NCBI GenBank assembly: GCA_013215805.1
Contig: JABSQM010000005.1
Coordinates: 248,001-312,000, forward strand
DNA from: Piscirickettsiaceae bacterium
GTDB lineage: Bacteria; Pseudomonadota; Gammaproteobacteria; Nitrosococcales; Methylophagaceae
Direction: 5' to 3'
DNA length: 64,000 nucleotides
Shown: positions 49,805 to 61,617 of the stretch, piece by piece
How positions within the stretch are numbered: position 1 is the first letter of the stretch
How the letters are laid out: each line of letters starts with the position of its first letter
Program-made: the position numbers and the translations under genes
Notes under the pieces: generated by a model
What the model was told of the DNA's origin: nothing
Database searches by the model: none
The model's input: only the letters and a program-made list of their open reading frames with translations

Positions 49805-50674
49805 TTAATTAATGTTTCCATTAAATCTAACATCACGAGCCTGTTTAGCACGCCCAAATACGTCAATTAAGAAATCACCATCCTCTTCCTTGATAGCCTC
49901 TTCTATTTTCCTCAGATCCTGATGATATTGGCGTAATAATCCCAAAATTGCATCCTTATTAGATAAACAAATATCTCTCCACATCACCGCATCACTAGAA
50001 ACGATGCGGGAGAAATCTCTAAAACCGCCAGCAGCATATTGCAATATATCATCACAATTATCACACTCAGCCAACATACCTACTAAATTAAACGCCAACA
50101 CATGAGGTAAATGGCTAGTTGCCGCTAAAACTATATCATGATATTCAGCCTCCATATCAGACACCTCGGCACCGGTCGCCTGCCACATAGACCTAACTAT
50201 AGACAAAGCTCTGGAATTAGTCTGTTTAACCGGTGTTAATATCACACGATGGTTTTGATATAAACTTGCATAAGCTGCCTTAGTACCACTATGTTCAGTA
50301 CCGGCAATAGGATGCCCAGGAATAAACCTGCTAAAATTGTTTCCTAATGCGTGCTTAGCTGCTGTTACTACATGTACCTTCACACTACAACCATCCGTAA
50401 TAATTGTCCCATCTCTCACAGACTCCGCAATCTCCACTAATATTGAAGACATTGAGGCTATTGGTACAGCAATAAATATAATGTCCGCATCCCGCACTGC
50501 TTCGGCAATGCTAGCAGCGGATTTATCAATTACACCCAAATTGACAGCTTGCTGGTGAATTTGTTCAGTCCGTGAATAACCAATCACTTCTTTGACCATG
50601 CCAGCTTTCTTTAACGCTAATGACAGAGAGCCTCCTATTAATCCCACACCAATAATTGCTAATCGACCAATCAT
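49805..50674 (-). CDS. tyrA: Prephenate/arogenate dehydrogenase TyrA
   Basis: NAD-dependent oxidative decarboxylation of prephenate in tyrosine synthesis. The 289 residues have the Rossmann motif IGVGLIGGSLS (8-18), the catalytic HPIAGTEHSG and TSHLPHVLAF. It is a monofunctional enzyme with no chorismate mutase or aroA fusion. Directly upstream is the relic of hisC, its usual partner gene, so the final transamination to tyrosine must be done by an enzyme encoded elsewhere. Confidence 0.95.
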   Translation of the reverse strand: MIGRLAIIGVGLIGGSLSLALKKAGMVKEVIGYSRTEQIHQQAVNLGVIDKSAASIAEAVRDADIIFIAVPIASMSSILVEIAESVRDGTIITDGCSVKVHVVTAAKHALGNNFSRFIPGHPIAGTEHSGTKAAYASLYQNHRVILTPVKQTNSRALSIVRSMWQATGAEVSDMEAEYHDIVLAATSHLPHVLAFNLVGMLAECDNCDDILQYAAGGFRDFSRIVSSDAVMWRDICLSNKDAILGLLRQYHQDLRKIEEAIKEEDGDFLIDVFGRAKQARDVRFNGNIN

Positions 50675-50690
50675 ATACTGTGTAACTTTG

Positions 50691-51710
50691 TTAATTACGT
50701 AAGAAAGTGTTGATTTTGGACTTCATACCCATACCCACTCGGATACCTTGTAGAAAACTATAATTAATAATAAACCGGACAATCACACTTCTGAATGATA
50801 AAGCGTTAAATACTCCATCACCATTACTTTTCGCCTTCATCATAATAAAATAAACTTTAAAGGTTATTGATGTTAGTACTACTTCCTCAAAACCCAACAG
50901 TAATCGAAAAATATCAGCATCATTAATTCTAACTTGAATCAAATGGTCATAGTAATTTAGTGTAATTATAGCTGCTGCTAAAGATAGACTGTTTGAGTCT
51001 AGATTCTAACGTATCCGGTGTAAAAATCATAGATTTCAGAATTTTATGAAGCGCAAATTACATAAACCATAAAATTTGAGAACGTGCACTCAATAATAAC
51101 ATTCTCATATTCACTCAGCAAATTAATAGCATTATTAATTCGCTCTTTATATTAAACATAGGCATCATCGATGATGACTATGGCCTTCATAGGAATTAAG
51201 ATTAAATTTTCCTAAATTGATTCATAAGCGTTATAGATACTGTTAAATTACTTGAATCGCAATAAAAATTAAATGTGTATTCTGAATAACAAAATCTGAC
51301 ACAGGGTCTAAGGGCATGACCATAGACCTTTGCTTACACCACTACTGCCCGTATCACCAAAGGTGTAACATTAAAGATCATATCGTAAATATATATACCT
51401 CATTTACAGGGGATAAAAAAGGAGTTTAGCCACAATTCATAATACTATATTAAGATTATAAAACTAATATCATTCGATTTTTATTCTAACGATATTTATT
51501 AGCTAAGGCAGTGTTAGACTGAAGACATTACTATCAATATGACAAGATGCTTTTTACCCATCTCATTAACTACTTATATCATAGCTGGGACAGTAGCAGA
51601 TGAGCTTCCATCTAAGGGTCACTCTTACTATATCAATCAGAACAAAGTCAAATCGTAATATTTCAATTCATTTTCTGAATATACAGGACCAAAGTTTAGT
51701 CAGACATTCT
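50691..51710 (-). pseudogene. hisC: Degraded hisC (histidinol-phosphate/aromatic aminotransferase)
   Basis: A readable pseudogene on the reverse strand, upstream of tyrA as in the conserved hisC-tyrA-aroA order. In order, with frameshifts and stops: PLDGSSSATVPAM (51618-51580) matching the NPLG...P motif; SEYTFNFY (51285-51262) like FSEYAFAVY; VIDDAYV (51178-51158) like the DEAY motif; LLLSEYENVIIECTFSN (51121-51074; the PLP-lysine motif TFSKA has become TFSNF); NSLSLAAAI (50993-50967); and VIVRFIINYSFLQGIRV (50786-50736). The last 100 codons are open (50993-50691). The NPNNPTG segment appears deleted. Total length is close to an intact hisC. N-terminal limit is approximate. Confidence 0.88.
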
Positions 51711-51734
51711 AAAGATAAACTACAAAAAATAATG

Positions 51735-52202
51735 CTATCTCCTATTGCACTTAAAATTATCTATTAACAATATAGTTACACCAAAACAGATTGAAGAATC
51801 AGCAATATTAAAGGCAGGGAAATGATAGCTACCAAAATAATTATAAAGATCCAAAAAATCAATAACATAACCTAAAATTATTCTATCAACCAAGTTCCCA
51901 ACTGTACCACCTAAAATCAAGCTAATAGAGATGGATTCTAATTTATCTGAGAACCTCAAACGTTTAAGCCAAATTAGTAAGATAGTACTTACTATCACAG
52001 AAATAATAGTAAAGAACCAGAGCTTCCACCCCCCTGCCTGTAATAGGAAACCAAAGGCCGCTCCAGAATTATATGCCATGATTAAATTAAAAAATGGTAC
52101 CACCTTAACAATATCATACAGGGACAACCACGAAGTCATTGCCCACTTAGAGGATTGATCTAAGACTAGCACTAAACTGCTTAACCACAGCCACTTCAAC
52201 AT
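51735..52202 (-). CDS. lspA: Lipoprotein signal peptidase (signal peptidase II)
   Basis: Aspartic protease in the inner membrane that cleaves prolipoprotein signal peptides before the lipidated cysteine. The 155 residues have four membrane helices and both catalytic aspartates, in GNLVDRI and FNIADSSI. Lipoproteins in this window (BamD, the Lpp-like protein) are its substrates. Follows ileS by 9 nt in the usual order. Confidence 0.95.
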   Translation of the reverse strand: MLKWLWLSSLVLVLDQSSKWAMTSWLSLYDIVKVVPFFNLIMAYNSGAAFGFLLQAGGWKLWFFTIISVIVSTILLIWLKRLRFSDKLESISISLILGGTVGNLVDRIILGYVIDFLDLYNYFGSYHFPAFNIADSSICFGVTILLIDNFKCNRR

Positions 52203-52211
52203 AGTGATTTA

Positions 52212-55013
52212 TTATGCGAATAGACGACATTCACCATTACCATAAATATTATTGATACAGCGACCACAAAGTTCAGGATACGCATTATTTTGGCCTACCT
52301 CAGCATTCTGATACCAACAGCGAGTACAACGATTATGTATCGATGCGGATAATACAAATGATAAACCAGGTACTGCAGTCATGATTACATTAGCAGTTCT
52401 ATCAACTACAGACAGCACATTTGCGCTCGAAGTGATCAGAATAAATTTTAGTTCATCACCCAATTTATGTAGTTGCCTGAAAAGTTCTGGCTCAGCGTAA
52501 ATATCCACTTCAGCAGTTAAGCTGCCCTTAACCATTCCATCACTCCGTAATATTTCCAGCTCCTTCAATACAGCATCACGAACTTCAAATATCTGATTCC
52601 AAAAAGTTAAATCTAAAATTTCATTTCCAGATAACGGAGTTAACTTTTCATACCAAATATTTAACAATACAGATTCATTGCGGTCACCTGGTAGGTACCC
52701 CCATAATTCATCCGCAGTGAATGACAAGATTGGTGATATCCATCGAGTTAATGCCTCCAAGATGTGGTACATAGCAGTTTGCGTGGAACGTCGCCCTACG
52801 CTATTTTTCTGCATAGTATATTGACGATCTTTAGTGATATCTAAATATAGACTTCCCATTTCTTGAGAACAAAAATTATAAATTTGCTGAAAAACGGTAT
52901 GAAAATGATATTTATCATATGCCGAAATAATATTCTGCTGACATGCATAGGCACGATCAACAGCCCATTTATCCAAAGCCAACATATTCTCATTATTTAC
53001 CAAATTAATTGCTGGATTAAAGTCTGATAGATTCGATAATAAATAGCGTGCAGTATTTCGAATACGGCGGTATGAATCAGCCGCACGTTTTAAAGTTTCT
53101 TCCGATACGCTCATATCAGTACTATAATCGGAAGATGATACCCATAAACGAATAATATCAGCGCCTAAGTTATCAACTACCACTTGTGGGGTAACAACAT
53201 TACCCAATGATTTAGACATCTTTTTACCAACAGAATCCACCACAAAACCGTGAGCCATCACCGATTTATAAGGTGCTCTACCGGTTGATCCTATCGACGT
53301 CAATAAAGATGATTGAAACCAACCTCGATATTGATCAATCCCCTCAAAATAAAGATCAGCAGTACTATCCAAATAATTGCGTCGATCTAAAACACAAGCA
53401 TGAGAAACACCCGAATCAAACCACACATCCAAAGTGTCGCTAACCATCTCATATTCAATTGCTTCTTCCCCTATCCAATCGGCAGTTTTAGATTCGAACC
53501 AGGCATCAATGCCATACTGTTCTACCTGTTGAGCAATGGCATCTATTAACAGTAGGCTATTTGGATGCAAACTACCTGTTCGTCGATGCACAAATAATGG
53601 GATAGGAACTCCCCAAGTACGTTGGCGAGAGATACACCAATCAGAACGTCCTTCTACCATATTTTCAATTCTTTTCTGCCCCCAATCAGAAATCCACTTA
53701 ATCTTTGCAATAGTTTTCATTGCATCCTGGCGCAAACCATTTTGATCCATACCAACAAACCACTGTGGTGTCGCCCTGAATATAATCGGACTTTTATGAC
53801 GCCAACAATGCGGATAGCTATGCTGAATATCAGCATAATTTAATAATACTGATCTTTCTCTTAATAAAGAAATCACACACGAATTTGACTCAAAGACTAA
53901 TTGACCAGCAAAAAATTCCGTATCAGGCAAAAAACGGCCATTAGAAGCCACCAGGTTGTCTACCTGAAGTTGATATTTTAGACCAATTAAAAAATCATCT
54001 TGACCATGACCAGGGGCCGTATGTACTGCGCCAGTACCAGATTCCACAGTAACATTATTATTTAATATTATCGGTACTTGACGATTATAAAATGGATGTT
54101 GCAATAACAAGCCTTCCAACATATCACCTGTACAACGTGCCACAACCTCACCGGCAAAATCGTAACGTTTTAATGCAGATTCATATAATGAAGCAGCTAA
54201 CAATAAACGTTCATCACTACATTGAACCAAGACGTAATCATAGATAGGGTTCAAGGAAACAGCCCGGTTGGCAGACAAAGTCCATGGTGTAGTTGTCCAA
54301 ATAGGCACACTGATAGCGCCATGACCAGAGCCGTTACAAGCCTTAATGAATGAATCATCGTCAATAACTACAAATCGTACATCAATTGACGGTGAAATTA
54401 TATTCTCATATTCCACCTCTGCTTCAGCTAATGATGAACTACAATCAATACACCAATGAACAGGTTTCACCCCTTTATACAGATGGCCGCATTCTATTAT
54501 CTTACCCAATGTACGAATAATATCTGCTTCACAACTGAAATCCATTGTCAAGTAAGGATTGTCCCACTCTGCAAGCACACCCAAACGTTTAAAATCATCA
54601 CGCTGCCTATCAACATATTTCTGAGCATAAATTCTACAGGCTTTTCTAAATTCGACAGCCGACATACCCGCGCCAGGCTTACCTAATTTTTTTTCAACGT
54701 TAAGTTCGATGGGCAAGCCATGACAGTCCCAGCCAGGTACATAAGGTGTATCAAAGCCACTCAACGTTTTTGATTTGAGAATAATATCCTTGATAATTTT
54801 GTTAACTGCATGACCAATATGAATATCACCATTAGCATAAATAGGACCATCATGTAAAATAAAAGATGGACGATCTTCGGCATTATTGCGCATCTTCTGA
54901 TATAAATTGATATCCTGCCAACGTTTTAAGATCGAGGGCTCAAGATTAGGCAATCCTGCCTTCATTGGAAAATTGGTTGTAGGTAAGTTAAGGGTATGTC
55001 TATAATCTATCAC
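52212..55013 (-). CDS. ileS: Isoleucyl-tRNA synthetase
   Basis: Class I synthetase with editing activity. The 933 residues show the HIGH motif ANGDIHIGHAVNK (about 60-72), the CP1 editing domain with TTPWTLSANRA, KKMSKSLGN and the C-terminal zinc finger (CTRCW...CGRCINN) of the bacterial type. Complete. Upstream should lie ribF, of which only uncertain fragments remain. Confidence 0.97.
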   Translation of the reverse strand: MIDYRHTLNLPTTNFPMKAGLPNLEPSILKRWQDINLYQKMRNNAEDRPSFILHDGPIYANGDIHIGHAVNKIIKDIILKSKTLSGFDTPYVPGWDCHGLPIELNVEKKLGKPGAGMSAVEFRKACRIYAQKYVDRQRDDFKRLGVLAEWDNPYLTMDFSCEADIIRTLGKIIECGHLYKGVKPVHWCIDCSSSLAEAEVEYENIISPSIDVRFVVIDDDSFIKACNGSGHGAISVPIWTTTPWTLSANRAVSLNPIYDYVLVQCSDERLLLAASLYESALKRYDFAGEVVARCTGDMLEGLLLQHPFYNRQVPIILNNNVTVESGTGAVHTAPGHGQDDFLIGLKYQLQVDNLVASNGRFLPDTEFFAGQLVFESNSCVISLLRERSVLLNYADIQHSYPHCWRHKSPIIFRATPQWFVGMDQNGLRQDAMKTIAKIKWISDWGQKRIENMVEGRSDWCISRQRTWGVPIPLFVHRRTGSLHPNSLLLIDAIAQQVEQYGIDAWFESKTADWIGEEAIEYEMVSDTLDVWFDSGVSHACVLDRRNYLDSTADLYFEGIDQYRGWFQSSLLTSIGSTGRAPYKSVMAHGFVVDSVGKKMSKSLGNVVTPQVVVDNLGADIIRLWVSSSDYSTDMSVSEETLKRAADSYRRIRNTARYLLSNLSDFNPAINLVNNENMLALDKWAVDRAYACQQNIISAYDKYHFHTVFQQIYNFCSQEMGSLYLDITKDRQYTMQKNSVGRRSTQTAMYHILEALTRWISPILSFTADELWGYLPGDRNESVLLNIWYEKLTPLSGNEILDLTFWNQIFEVRDAVLKELEILRSDGMVKGSLTAEVDIYAEPELFRQLHKLGDELKFILITSSANVLSVVDRTANVIMTAVPGLSFVLSASIHNRCTRCWYQNAEVGQNNAYPELCGRCINNIYGNGECRLFA

Positions 55014-55471
55014 TAGTACTCTCGTAGGAAATCAATTGAATTTATTTATTATACTCAGTTTTAGTGAATACCTAAATTATAAAATAACCTTAATTTTGTC
55101 ATATACCATTGATATTGATTTTACATCCATTAAAATATACCCTAAATATTAATCCATAAAATATCAATAATGATGAAATTGATTATTAAAATCTCAAATA
55201 TACGTAGACATATTCGTATGCTTCCCATTTAAATCTTCATAACCTCAGGCGTTATCTCTTCCTCATATCACAAGCAATAGGCATTGGATTCAACAAATAT
55301 ACTTCTAAAATATATATATATTAATGTTGCTAAACGACTAAGTCATAATAAGTTTTACTATCTAATCAAAGCATACTAATGGCTTAGTTATCTGATATCC
55401 AAATTAAGAACAGTCTACCAAGACTGAACATTTTATCAAAATTAAAGTTAAATGAGAATCAATATTACTTG
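55014..55471 (-). pseudogene. Gap upstream of ileS with a possible ribF relic
   Basis: 458 bp without an intact gene. ribF (riboflavin kinase/FAD synthetase) normally precedes ileS on this strand. One reverse frame contains SLGRLFLIWIS (about 55425-55390), LEVYLLN (55308-55288) and RLRLxRFKWEA (about 55260-55220), which resemble in order the RibF motifs LLGRPYxIxG, LEVHLLD and xLRxExKFxS. Several stops and a large deletion are needed. This is suggestive only; the region may be unrelated. Confidence 0.3.
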
Positions 55472-57046
55472 TCATGAATGCTCTCTCGTTGAGCTAAATT
55501 CTATACTCGGCCAGCGTTCAATTATTAGATCCAAGTTCACCCTGGTGGGCACAAGGTAGGATAAGCCACCTAAGCCATCTATTGCCAAATTAGACCTGAC
55601 CTTTATTTTAAATTCTTCCAATTTTTTAGCATCTCTACAATGCACCCAACGCACAGTATGCACCTTCATAGGTTCATAGGCGCAATCAACACCATATTCG
55701 CTCCTTAAGCGATGTGTTACAATATCAAACTGTAATACACCAACTGCCCCAAGAATTAAATCATTGCTTTCTATAGGTCTGAACAGCTGAGTCGCACCCT
55801 CCTCGCATAATTGTTTCAAACCCTTTAACAAGGATTTTATTCTAAGAGAATCTTTCAGATAAATACGACGAAACAATTCTGGAGCAAAATATGGGATACC
55901 CGTAAATTTAATATCCTCACCTTGGGTAAACGTATCGCCAATTTGAATTGTACCATGGTTGTGAAAACCTAAAATATCTCCAGGCCATGCCACCTCTGCC
56001 TGCACTCTCTCCGCAGCCATAAATGTTACTGCATTGGCCACAATGATATCTTTGTTTATTCGTACATGGCGTAATTTCATACCCCTATAATACTGCCCTG
56101 AGCACACTCGTAGAAATGCCATACGATCACGGTGTTTGGGATTCATATTAGCCTGAATTTTAAATATAAAGCCACTAAATGATGACTCATTGGCAAAAAC
56201 TACCCGTGTCTTTGTTTTCCGTTTTTGTGGTGCTGGGGCAATATTAACAAATGAATCCATTAATTCAAAAATACCAAAATTATTCATCGCACTACCAAAA
56301 AACACTGGCGACAATTTACCAGACAAAAAAGCATCATGATCAAATTTATGACTAGCACCCCGTATCAATTCGATATCGTCACGTAACACTTCCACCGAGT
56401 CATTGAGGATCTCATCTAAACGTGGGTTATCTAACCCTTCCACAACTTCACTAGGTTGATCACTGTGAGGCTCAAATAGATGAACACTATCCTTTTCAAG
56501 ATGAAAAATACCTTCAAAAGATTTACCCATACCTATAGGCCAAGTAATAGGGGAACAACTAATTTTAATGATAGATTCAATCTCATCCAATATCTCTATT
56601 GGTTCGCGACCTTCACGATCCATTTTATTAACAAAGGTTATAATAGGAGTATTGCGCAATCGACAAATCTCCATTAATTTAATAGTACGTTGCTCGACAC
56701 CCTTGACAACATCAATCACCATTAAGGCTGAATCCACCGCAGTTAACGTTCTATAAGTATCCTCAGAAAAATCTGCATGTCCCGGCGTATCTAAAAGATT
56801 GAAAATACAATTATTATACTCAAACTGCATAACCGATGAGGTGACCGAAATGCCACGTTCTTTTTCTATCTCCATCCAATCGGATGACGCATAACGATCC
56901 GTTTTGCGAGACTTAATGCTTCCTGCTATCTTGATGGCACCACTAAATAATAATAATTTTTCAGTTAGAGTAGTTTTACCTGCATCAGGATGAGAAATGA
57001 TCGCAAAGGTGCGCCTTTTATTTAATTCTGTGAATAATTCAGACAT
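55472..57046 (-). CDS. prfC: Peptide chain release factor 3
   Basis: Translational GTPase that recycles RF1 and RF2 from the ribosome. The 524 residues have the P-loop [13 protein letters not shown] (18-30), [26 protein letters not shown] and the RF3-type C-terminal domain. Length as in E. coli (529). Isolated by gaps of about 460 bp and 1 kb. Confidence 0.96.
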   Translation of the reverse strand: MSELFTELNKRRTFAIISHPDAGKTTLTEKLLLFSGAIKIAGSIKSRKTDRYASSDWMEIEKERGISVTSSVMQFEYNNCIFNLLDTPGHADFSEDTYRTLTAVDSALMVIDVVKGVEQRTIKLMEICRLRNTPIITFVNKMDREGREPIEILDEIESIIKISCSPITWPIGMGKSFEGIFHLEKDSVHLFEPHSDQPSEVVEGLDNPRLDEILNDSVEVLRDDIELIRGASHKFDHDAFLSGKLSPVFFGSAMNNFGIFELMDSFVNIAPAPQKRKTKTRVVFANESSFSGFIFKIQANMNPKHRDRMAFLRVCSGQYYRGMKLRHVRINKDIIVANAVTFMAAERVQAEVAWPGDILGFHNHGTIQIGDTFTQGEDIKFTGIPYFAPELFRRIYLKDSLRIKSLLKGLKQLCEEGATQLFRPIESNDLILGAVGVLQFDIVTHRLRSEYGVDCAYEPMKVHTVRWVHCRDAKKLEEFKIKVRSNLAIDGLGGLSYLVPTRVNLDLIIERWPSIEFSSTREHS

Positions 57047-58089
57047 AAAATTAAGTATATGTCTCCAGGAGAGATACCTTAAATTATAACGATTACACCC
57101 TGTATAGTTATAAAAAAGTAATTGATGATTAGACTAGATCAATAAGGTAAATCACACCATCATACCTTTATGATCACCCATGATATTAAAGTATATTACC
57201 AGATAAATTACAACATTTATTGTGATTAATTCCAACTGCATAACGTCCTAATAGATATCAATTCGCATCCACTTATCACTTATATATTTGACGGCATGAC
57301 AATTATTATCGCTCAAAATAGCATAATAATTATTATGTAATGGCATCTATCCAATTTTTTGTTATATACCGACAGGCCATTAATATTTGATCAAGAGAAG
57401 ATCTTCAATATTAAATTCTTTAATATACCGTTTATGACATACTTGATTAATAATTATCTCACCTAACATCAAATTTATCCTAAATAAAATACACATAACT
57501 AAAATCATCATGGAATATCTAAAGATTGCCAATACGATTGTGTCAAATAACATTCGATAAAACCACAAGGTAAGATCATAGATATCTAAAAATACTACTA
57601 GTCATGGCAATATCTCGCTATATCGAATATATGGTTCAAACAACTATAATATAAGACATTGAAACACATAGAAATAAATGGACTAGATGCCTCCTAATTC
57701 AGGCAGGTTAGAAATCATAGATAGAGCGCACACATTAAATTCTCACATATTTTGTGATATGACTGAAAAGATATAATTATAATAATAGTCACAGTATTAT
57801 TACATCACATAAATTACGAAATGCCAAAAATTAAGATAAAATTATAATGAAAAAATTATGTTGTGTTAATCTATCTCTGGTATCTATAACCACTTCTTAG
57901 ATAAAATATAGTACCGTAATATATACCATTAATTTCATTAATATTACAAATATGTACATGATCTGGACTTCAATATTCTTGCTTAGATCCCTATCACAGG
58001 GATGCCCTGATTATGATAATTTTGCAAAGTTAAAAATTATTATAAAACCGGACTGACAACCTCATCCACATCATATAAACACATTTATA
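57047..58089. other. Intergenic region between pnp and prfC, unrecognised
   Basis: About 1 kb with dense stops in all frames. A 62-codon reverse frame (57380-57568, starting MWFYRMLFDTIVLAIF) is hydrophobic at its start but lacks a ribosome site and a family I know. A short ATCCCT/AGGGAT hairpin (57987-58003) lies 87 bp downstream of the pnp stop but has no T-tract. Likely an eroded gene. Confidence 0.45.
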
Positions 58090-60183
58090 TTAGCATTTAT
58101 TATCCTCATTAACTGCTTTCATACTAAGACGGATGCGACCCTGACGATCTACTTCAAGAACTTTAACTTTAATAATATCACCTTCAGATAGTCTGTCACT
58201 TACATTCTCTACTCTCTCATCGGATATCTGTGATATGTGCACCAAGCCATCCTTGCCTGGTAAAATGGTAACAAAAGCACCAAAATCCATTAATTTAGCG
58301 ACATGACCCTCATATATTTTACCAACTTTAACATCAGCAGTAATATCCTCAATACGACGCTGAGCATCTTTACCAGAATTAAAGCTTGATGAGAAAATCA
58401 TTACCGTACCATCATCCTGAATATCAATTGTTGCACCAGTTTCCTCTGTCAACGCACGAATAGTTGCCCCACCTTTGCCAATTACATCACGAATCTTATC
58501 CTTACTGACCCGCATAGTAATAATTCGTGGAGCAAATTCAGACATCTCTTCACGATGCGATAGAAGGTTTTTGTTCATAGTTTCAAGAATCTTTAAACGG
58601 CCATCGCGAGCCTGCGCTAGTGCAGTACGCATAATCTCTTCATTAATACCTTCGATTTTGATATCCATCTGTAAAGCCGTTATACCTTTATTAGTACCAG
58701 CTACCTTGAAATCCATATCACCCAGGTGATCTTCATCGCCTAAAATATCAGTTAACACCGCATAACTATCATCTTCCTTAATCAAGCCCATAGCGATACC
58801 AGCAACAGGCGTCTTAATTGGCACACCAGCATCCATTAATGCCAAGCTAGTGCCACAAACTGAGGCCATAGAGCTTGAACCATTGGACTCAGTAATTTCT
58901 GATACCACCCGAACCACATATGGAAACTCTTCCGAAGATGGCATCACAGCAGCAATGCCGCGTTTTGCCAATTTTCCATGGCCAATTTCACGACGCTTAG
59001 GTGAGCCAATAAATCCGATCTCGCCAACGCAGAATGGCAAAAAGTTGTAATGCAACATGAAACGATCACGATATTCACCTTCAACCGCATCGATCATCTG
59101 TGCATCACGTTCGGCACCTAATGTAACAATCACCATCGCTTGCGTTTCACCGCGTGTAAATAAGGCAGAACCATGCACACGTGGCAATATAGAAGTCTCA
59201 ACAAGAACCTCACGAACGGCGGTATTGTCACGACCATCAATACGCGGCTTTCCTGACATGATATTCTCACGAACCAATTCTTTCTCTAAATTATAACAGA
59301 CACTTTTAATATCATCGGCTGATAATTCTAGACCTTTACCGGCCAATGATTTTAATACGATATCACGGATACGTGACAGCTCATTCTGACGAATAATTTT
59401 GTCCTTAATCAAATAAGCTTTCTCAATATCTGCGAAAGCATTTTCCTTCACTGCATCATAGACAGCAGTATCATTTTTTCGTGCCATCCAATTCCATGGC
59501 TCTTTATTCACCTCTGATTTTAGGTCATCCACTAATTTAATTGCGGTTTGTATCTGTTCGTGACCGAACATCACAGAACCAAGCATGACCTCTTCTGGTA
59601 ACTCCGAAGCTTCAGATTCAACCATCAATATAGCACATTCTGTGCCCGCAATCACTAGATCCAAAGCACTTACTTGCAATTGCTCTTTACCTGGATTCAG
59701 AACGTAATTACCATTAATATAACCAATACGCACTCCAGCAATTGGACTATTAAATGGAATACCTGAAATAGCTAATGCTGCTGAAGCACCAATCATTGCA
59801 GGAATGTCGGGATCTATTTCTGGATCTAAGGCAACAACTGTCGCGATTACCTGCACTTCATTAAAAAAACTTTTCGGAAATGAGGGGCGCAATGAGCGAT
59901 CGATAAGACGCGATATCAATATCTCCTTCTCCGAAGGACGACCTTCCCTTTTAAAGAATCCTCCAGGAACCTTACCTGCAGAATAAGCACGCTCTTGATA
60001 GTTAACCGTTAAAGGAAAAAAGTCCTGTCCTGGTTGAACAGATTTTTTTCCTACGACAGTTACCATCACTGATGTTTCACCTAAGCAGACGATAACTGCT
60101 CCATCTGCTTGACGAGCAACTCTGCCAGTTTCAAGACTTAGAATATGCTCGCCATATTGAACCGTCTTTTTTATTAAGTTCAC
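58090..60183 (-). CDS. pnp: Polyribonucleotide nucleotidyltransferase (PNPase)
   Basis: Phosphorolytic 3'-5' exoribonuclease and degradosome component. The 697 residues contain two RNase PH-like domains, a KH domain ([20 protein letters not shown]) and a C-terminal S1 domain ([20 protein letters not shown]). I start at GTG 60183 ([11 protein letters not shown]), with AAGGA 5 nt upstream and the family N-terminus; the frame is open for 17 more residues upstream. Follows rpsO as usual. Confidence 0.96.
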   Translation of the reverse strand: MNLIKKTVQYGEHILSLETGRVARQADGAVIVCLGETSVMVTVVGKKSVQPGQDFFPLTVNYQERAYSAGKVPGGFFKREGRPSEKEILISRLIDRSLRPSFPKSFFNEVQVIATVVALDPEIDPDIPAMIGASAALAISGIPFNSPIAGVRIGYINGNYVLNPGKEQLQVSALDLVIAGTECAILMVESEASELPEEVMLGSVMFGHEQIQTAIKLVDDLKSEVNKEPWNWMARKNDTAVYDAVKENAFADIEKAYLIKDKIIRQNELSRIRDIVLKSLAGKGLELSADDIKSVCYNLEKELVRENIMSGKPRIDGRDNTAVREVLVETSILPRVHGSALFTRGETQAMVIVTLGAERDAQMIDAVEGEYRDRFMLHYNFLPFCVGEIGFIGSPKRREIGHGKLAKRGIAAVMPSSEEFPYVVRVVSEITESNGSSSMASVCGTSLALMDAGVPIKTPVAGIAMGLIKEDDSYAVLTDILGDEDHLGDMDFKVAGTNKGITALQMDIKIEGINEEIMRTALAQARDGRLKILETMNKNLLSHREEMSEFAPRIITMRVSKDKIRDVIGKGGATIRALTEETGATIDIQDDGTVMIFSSSFNSGKDAQRRIEDITADVKVGKIYEGHVAKLMDFGAFVTILPGKDGLVHISQISDERVENVSDRLSEGDIIKVKVLEVDRQGRIRLSMKAVNEDNKC

Positions 60184-60309
60184 TAGTTCCTTTCCCTTCC
60201 TCAGACTAAAAATTGTATGAGCCTTAAATCTCATTACCAGAATAAAATGAACATAACTCTAAATCAATCAAAGTCATATCTAAACGTACAGTCTATATCC
60301 ACCAAAACA

Positions 60310-60579
60310 TCAACGACGTAAACCTAAATCTGCAATTAAATCTCGGTAACGGGTAATATCTGACTTTTTTAGGTAAGAGAGCATTTTGCGGCGACTATTA
60401 ACTATACTTAATAGACCTTGACGTGAATGATGGTCATGTATATTCATTTTAAAATGATCGGATAGACTCGCGATACGCGCCGTCGATAAAGCGATTTGTA
60501 CCTCCGCAGAGCCAGTGTCACCTTCGCTGCGACCATATTTTGCAATAATACTATATTTTTGTTTAAGCGGTAAAGACAT
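60310..60579 (-). CDS. rpsO: 30S ribosomal protein S15
   Basis: Primary 16S rRNA-binding protein. The 89 residues match E. coli length and show [20 protein letters not shown] and [24 protein letters not shown] precedes the ATG by 7 nt. In E. coli S15 represses itself via a leader pseudoknot; I could not confirm one here. Confidence 0.97.
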   Translation of the reverse strand: MSLPLKQKYSIIAKYGRSEGDTGSAEVQIALSTARIASLSDHFKMNIHDHHSRQGLLSIVNSRRKMLSYLKKSDITRYRDLIADLGLRR

Positions 60580-60687
60580 TTAAAACTCCAACCTTTTGCG
60601 TATAAACTTATTTTAAATCTTAATTTATATATTATCCTAAAATGTTAGAAACAATACACATATTTTTCCATATACACAATAATTTTA

Positions 60688-61617
60688 CTATCCTATTGGA
60701 AGGCTAAATATACGCTTTGGTGCTACAAAGCCACTTTCGGACATTTTACCTAAACCTAAAAATCGTTTATATTGATCAAATAAACATACATTTGCGCGTT
60801 CAAATTCATGCTGAACTTGTACAATTTGACCAAATCGTAAAGACTCTACCATATCATCGGATACATCTATCTTAGGCCAATCAGGTAATACATCTTCCAC
60901 AGACAATAAACAAATATCTAATCCTGCAATACCATATCTTTGAGCGATTAAGTATAATTGCTCAATTGATAACGATTGCTTTGCAGAATAACCATTAATT
61001 TCTACACGACGCAACATTATAACATGGCCCCCACAACCTAAATCATTACTAATGTCCTCAATTAAAGTTCTAATGTATGTACCCTTGCTGCATATTACAT
61101 CTAAGGTAAACATATCAGCAGTACACTCCAACAATGTTATATTATATATCGTTATTTTACGAGACTTACGTCTAACTCTTATACCTCGTCTAGCTAACCT
61201 ATACAATGGCTGCCCTTGATGTTTTAAAGCCGAATACATAGGTGGCACTTGATTTAAATTGCCAATAAATTTAGTAAGTACAGATAACAAATTTGTTTCA
61301 TTAAATTTATAATTATAATTAATTTTAATAATTTTACCATCTGAGTCACCACTATCGGTAATTACACCAAGTTGGCAGGTGACATAATATCGTTTATCAG
61401 CACCTAATAAATACGAAGAAATTTTTGTTGCTTCACCAAGGCATATGGGCAATAGACCAGTCGCAAGAGGATCCAAACTACCAGTGTGCCCAGCCTTACT
61501 AGCGCAAAATATACGCTTTACTTGTTGTAATACGCAATTTGAGCTTTGGCCTGTTGACTTATCTACAATAACAATTCCAGCAATATCCCTGCTTTTTTCA
61601 TTAAACTCCTTAGTCAT
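60688..61617 (-). CDS. truB: tRNA pseudouridine-55 synthase TruB
   Basis: Makes pseudouridine at position 55 in the T-loop of tRNAs. The 309 residues have the catalytic motif GHTGSLDPLATGLLP with D49, the tRNA-binding GTYIRTL and a C-terminal PUA-like segment. It overlaps rbfA by 8 nt in the conserved infB-rbfA-truB-rpsO-pnp cluster. Confidence 0.96.
   Translation of the reverse strand: MTKEFNEKSRDIAGIVIVDKSTGQSSNCVLQQVKRIFCASKAGHTGSLDPLATGLLPICLGEATKISSYLLGADKRYYVTCQLGVITDSGDSDGKIIKINYNYKFNETNLLSVLTKFIGNLNQVPPMYSALKHQGQPLYRLARRGIRVRRKSRKITIYNITLLECTADMFTLDVICSKGTYIRTLIEDISNDLGCGGHVIMLRRVEINGYSAKQSLSIEQLYLIAQRYGIAGLDICLLSVEDVLPDWPKIDVSDDMVESLRFGQIVQVQHEFERANVCLFDQYKRFLGLGKMSESGFVAPKRIFSLPIG

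Noticed and set aside
51291-51375. Relatively GC-rich patch considered as 4.5S or 6S RNA
   Set aside because: It lacks the SRP RNA GGAA-type core and instead lies within the hisC relic (GSSxx and SEYTF region).
51539-51658. Plus-strand 39-codon frame resembling a secreted peptide
   Set aside because: It is antisense to the hisC pseudogene and lacks a ribosome site.
57380-57568. Reverse hydrophobic frame of 62 codons
   Set aside because: No ribosome site, no family match and AT-rich composition that yields such hydrophobic codons by chance.
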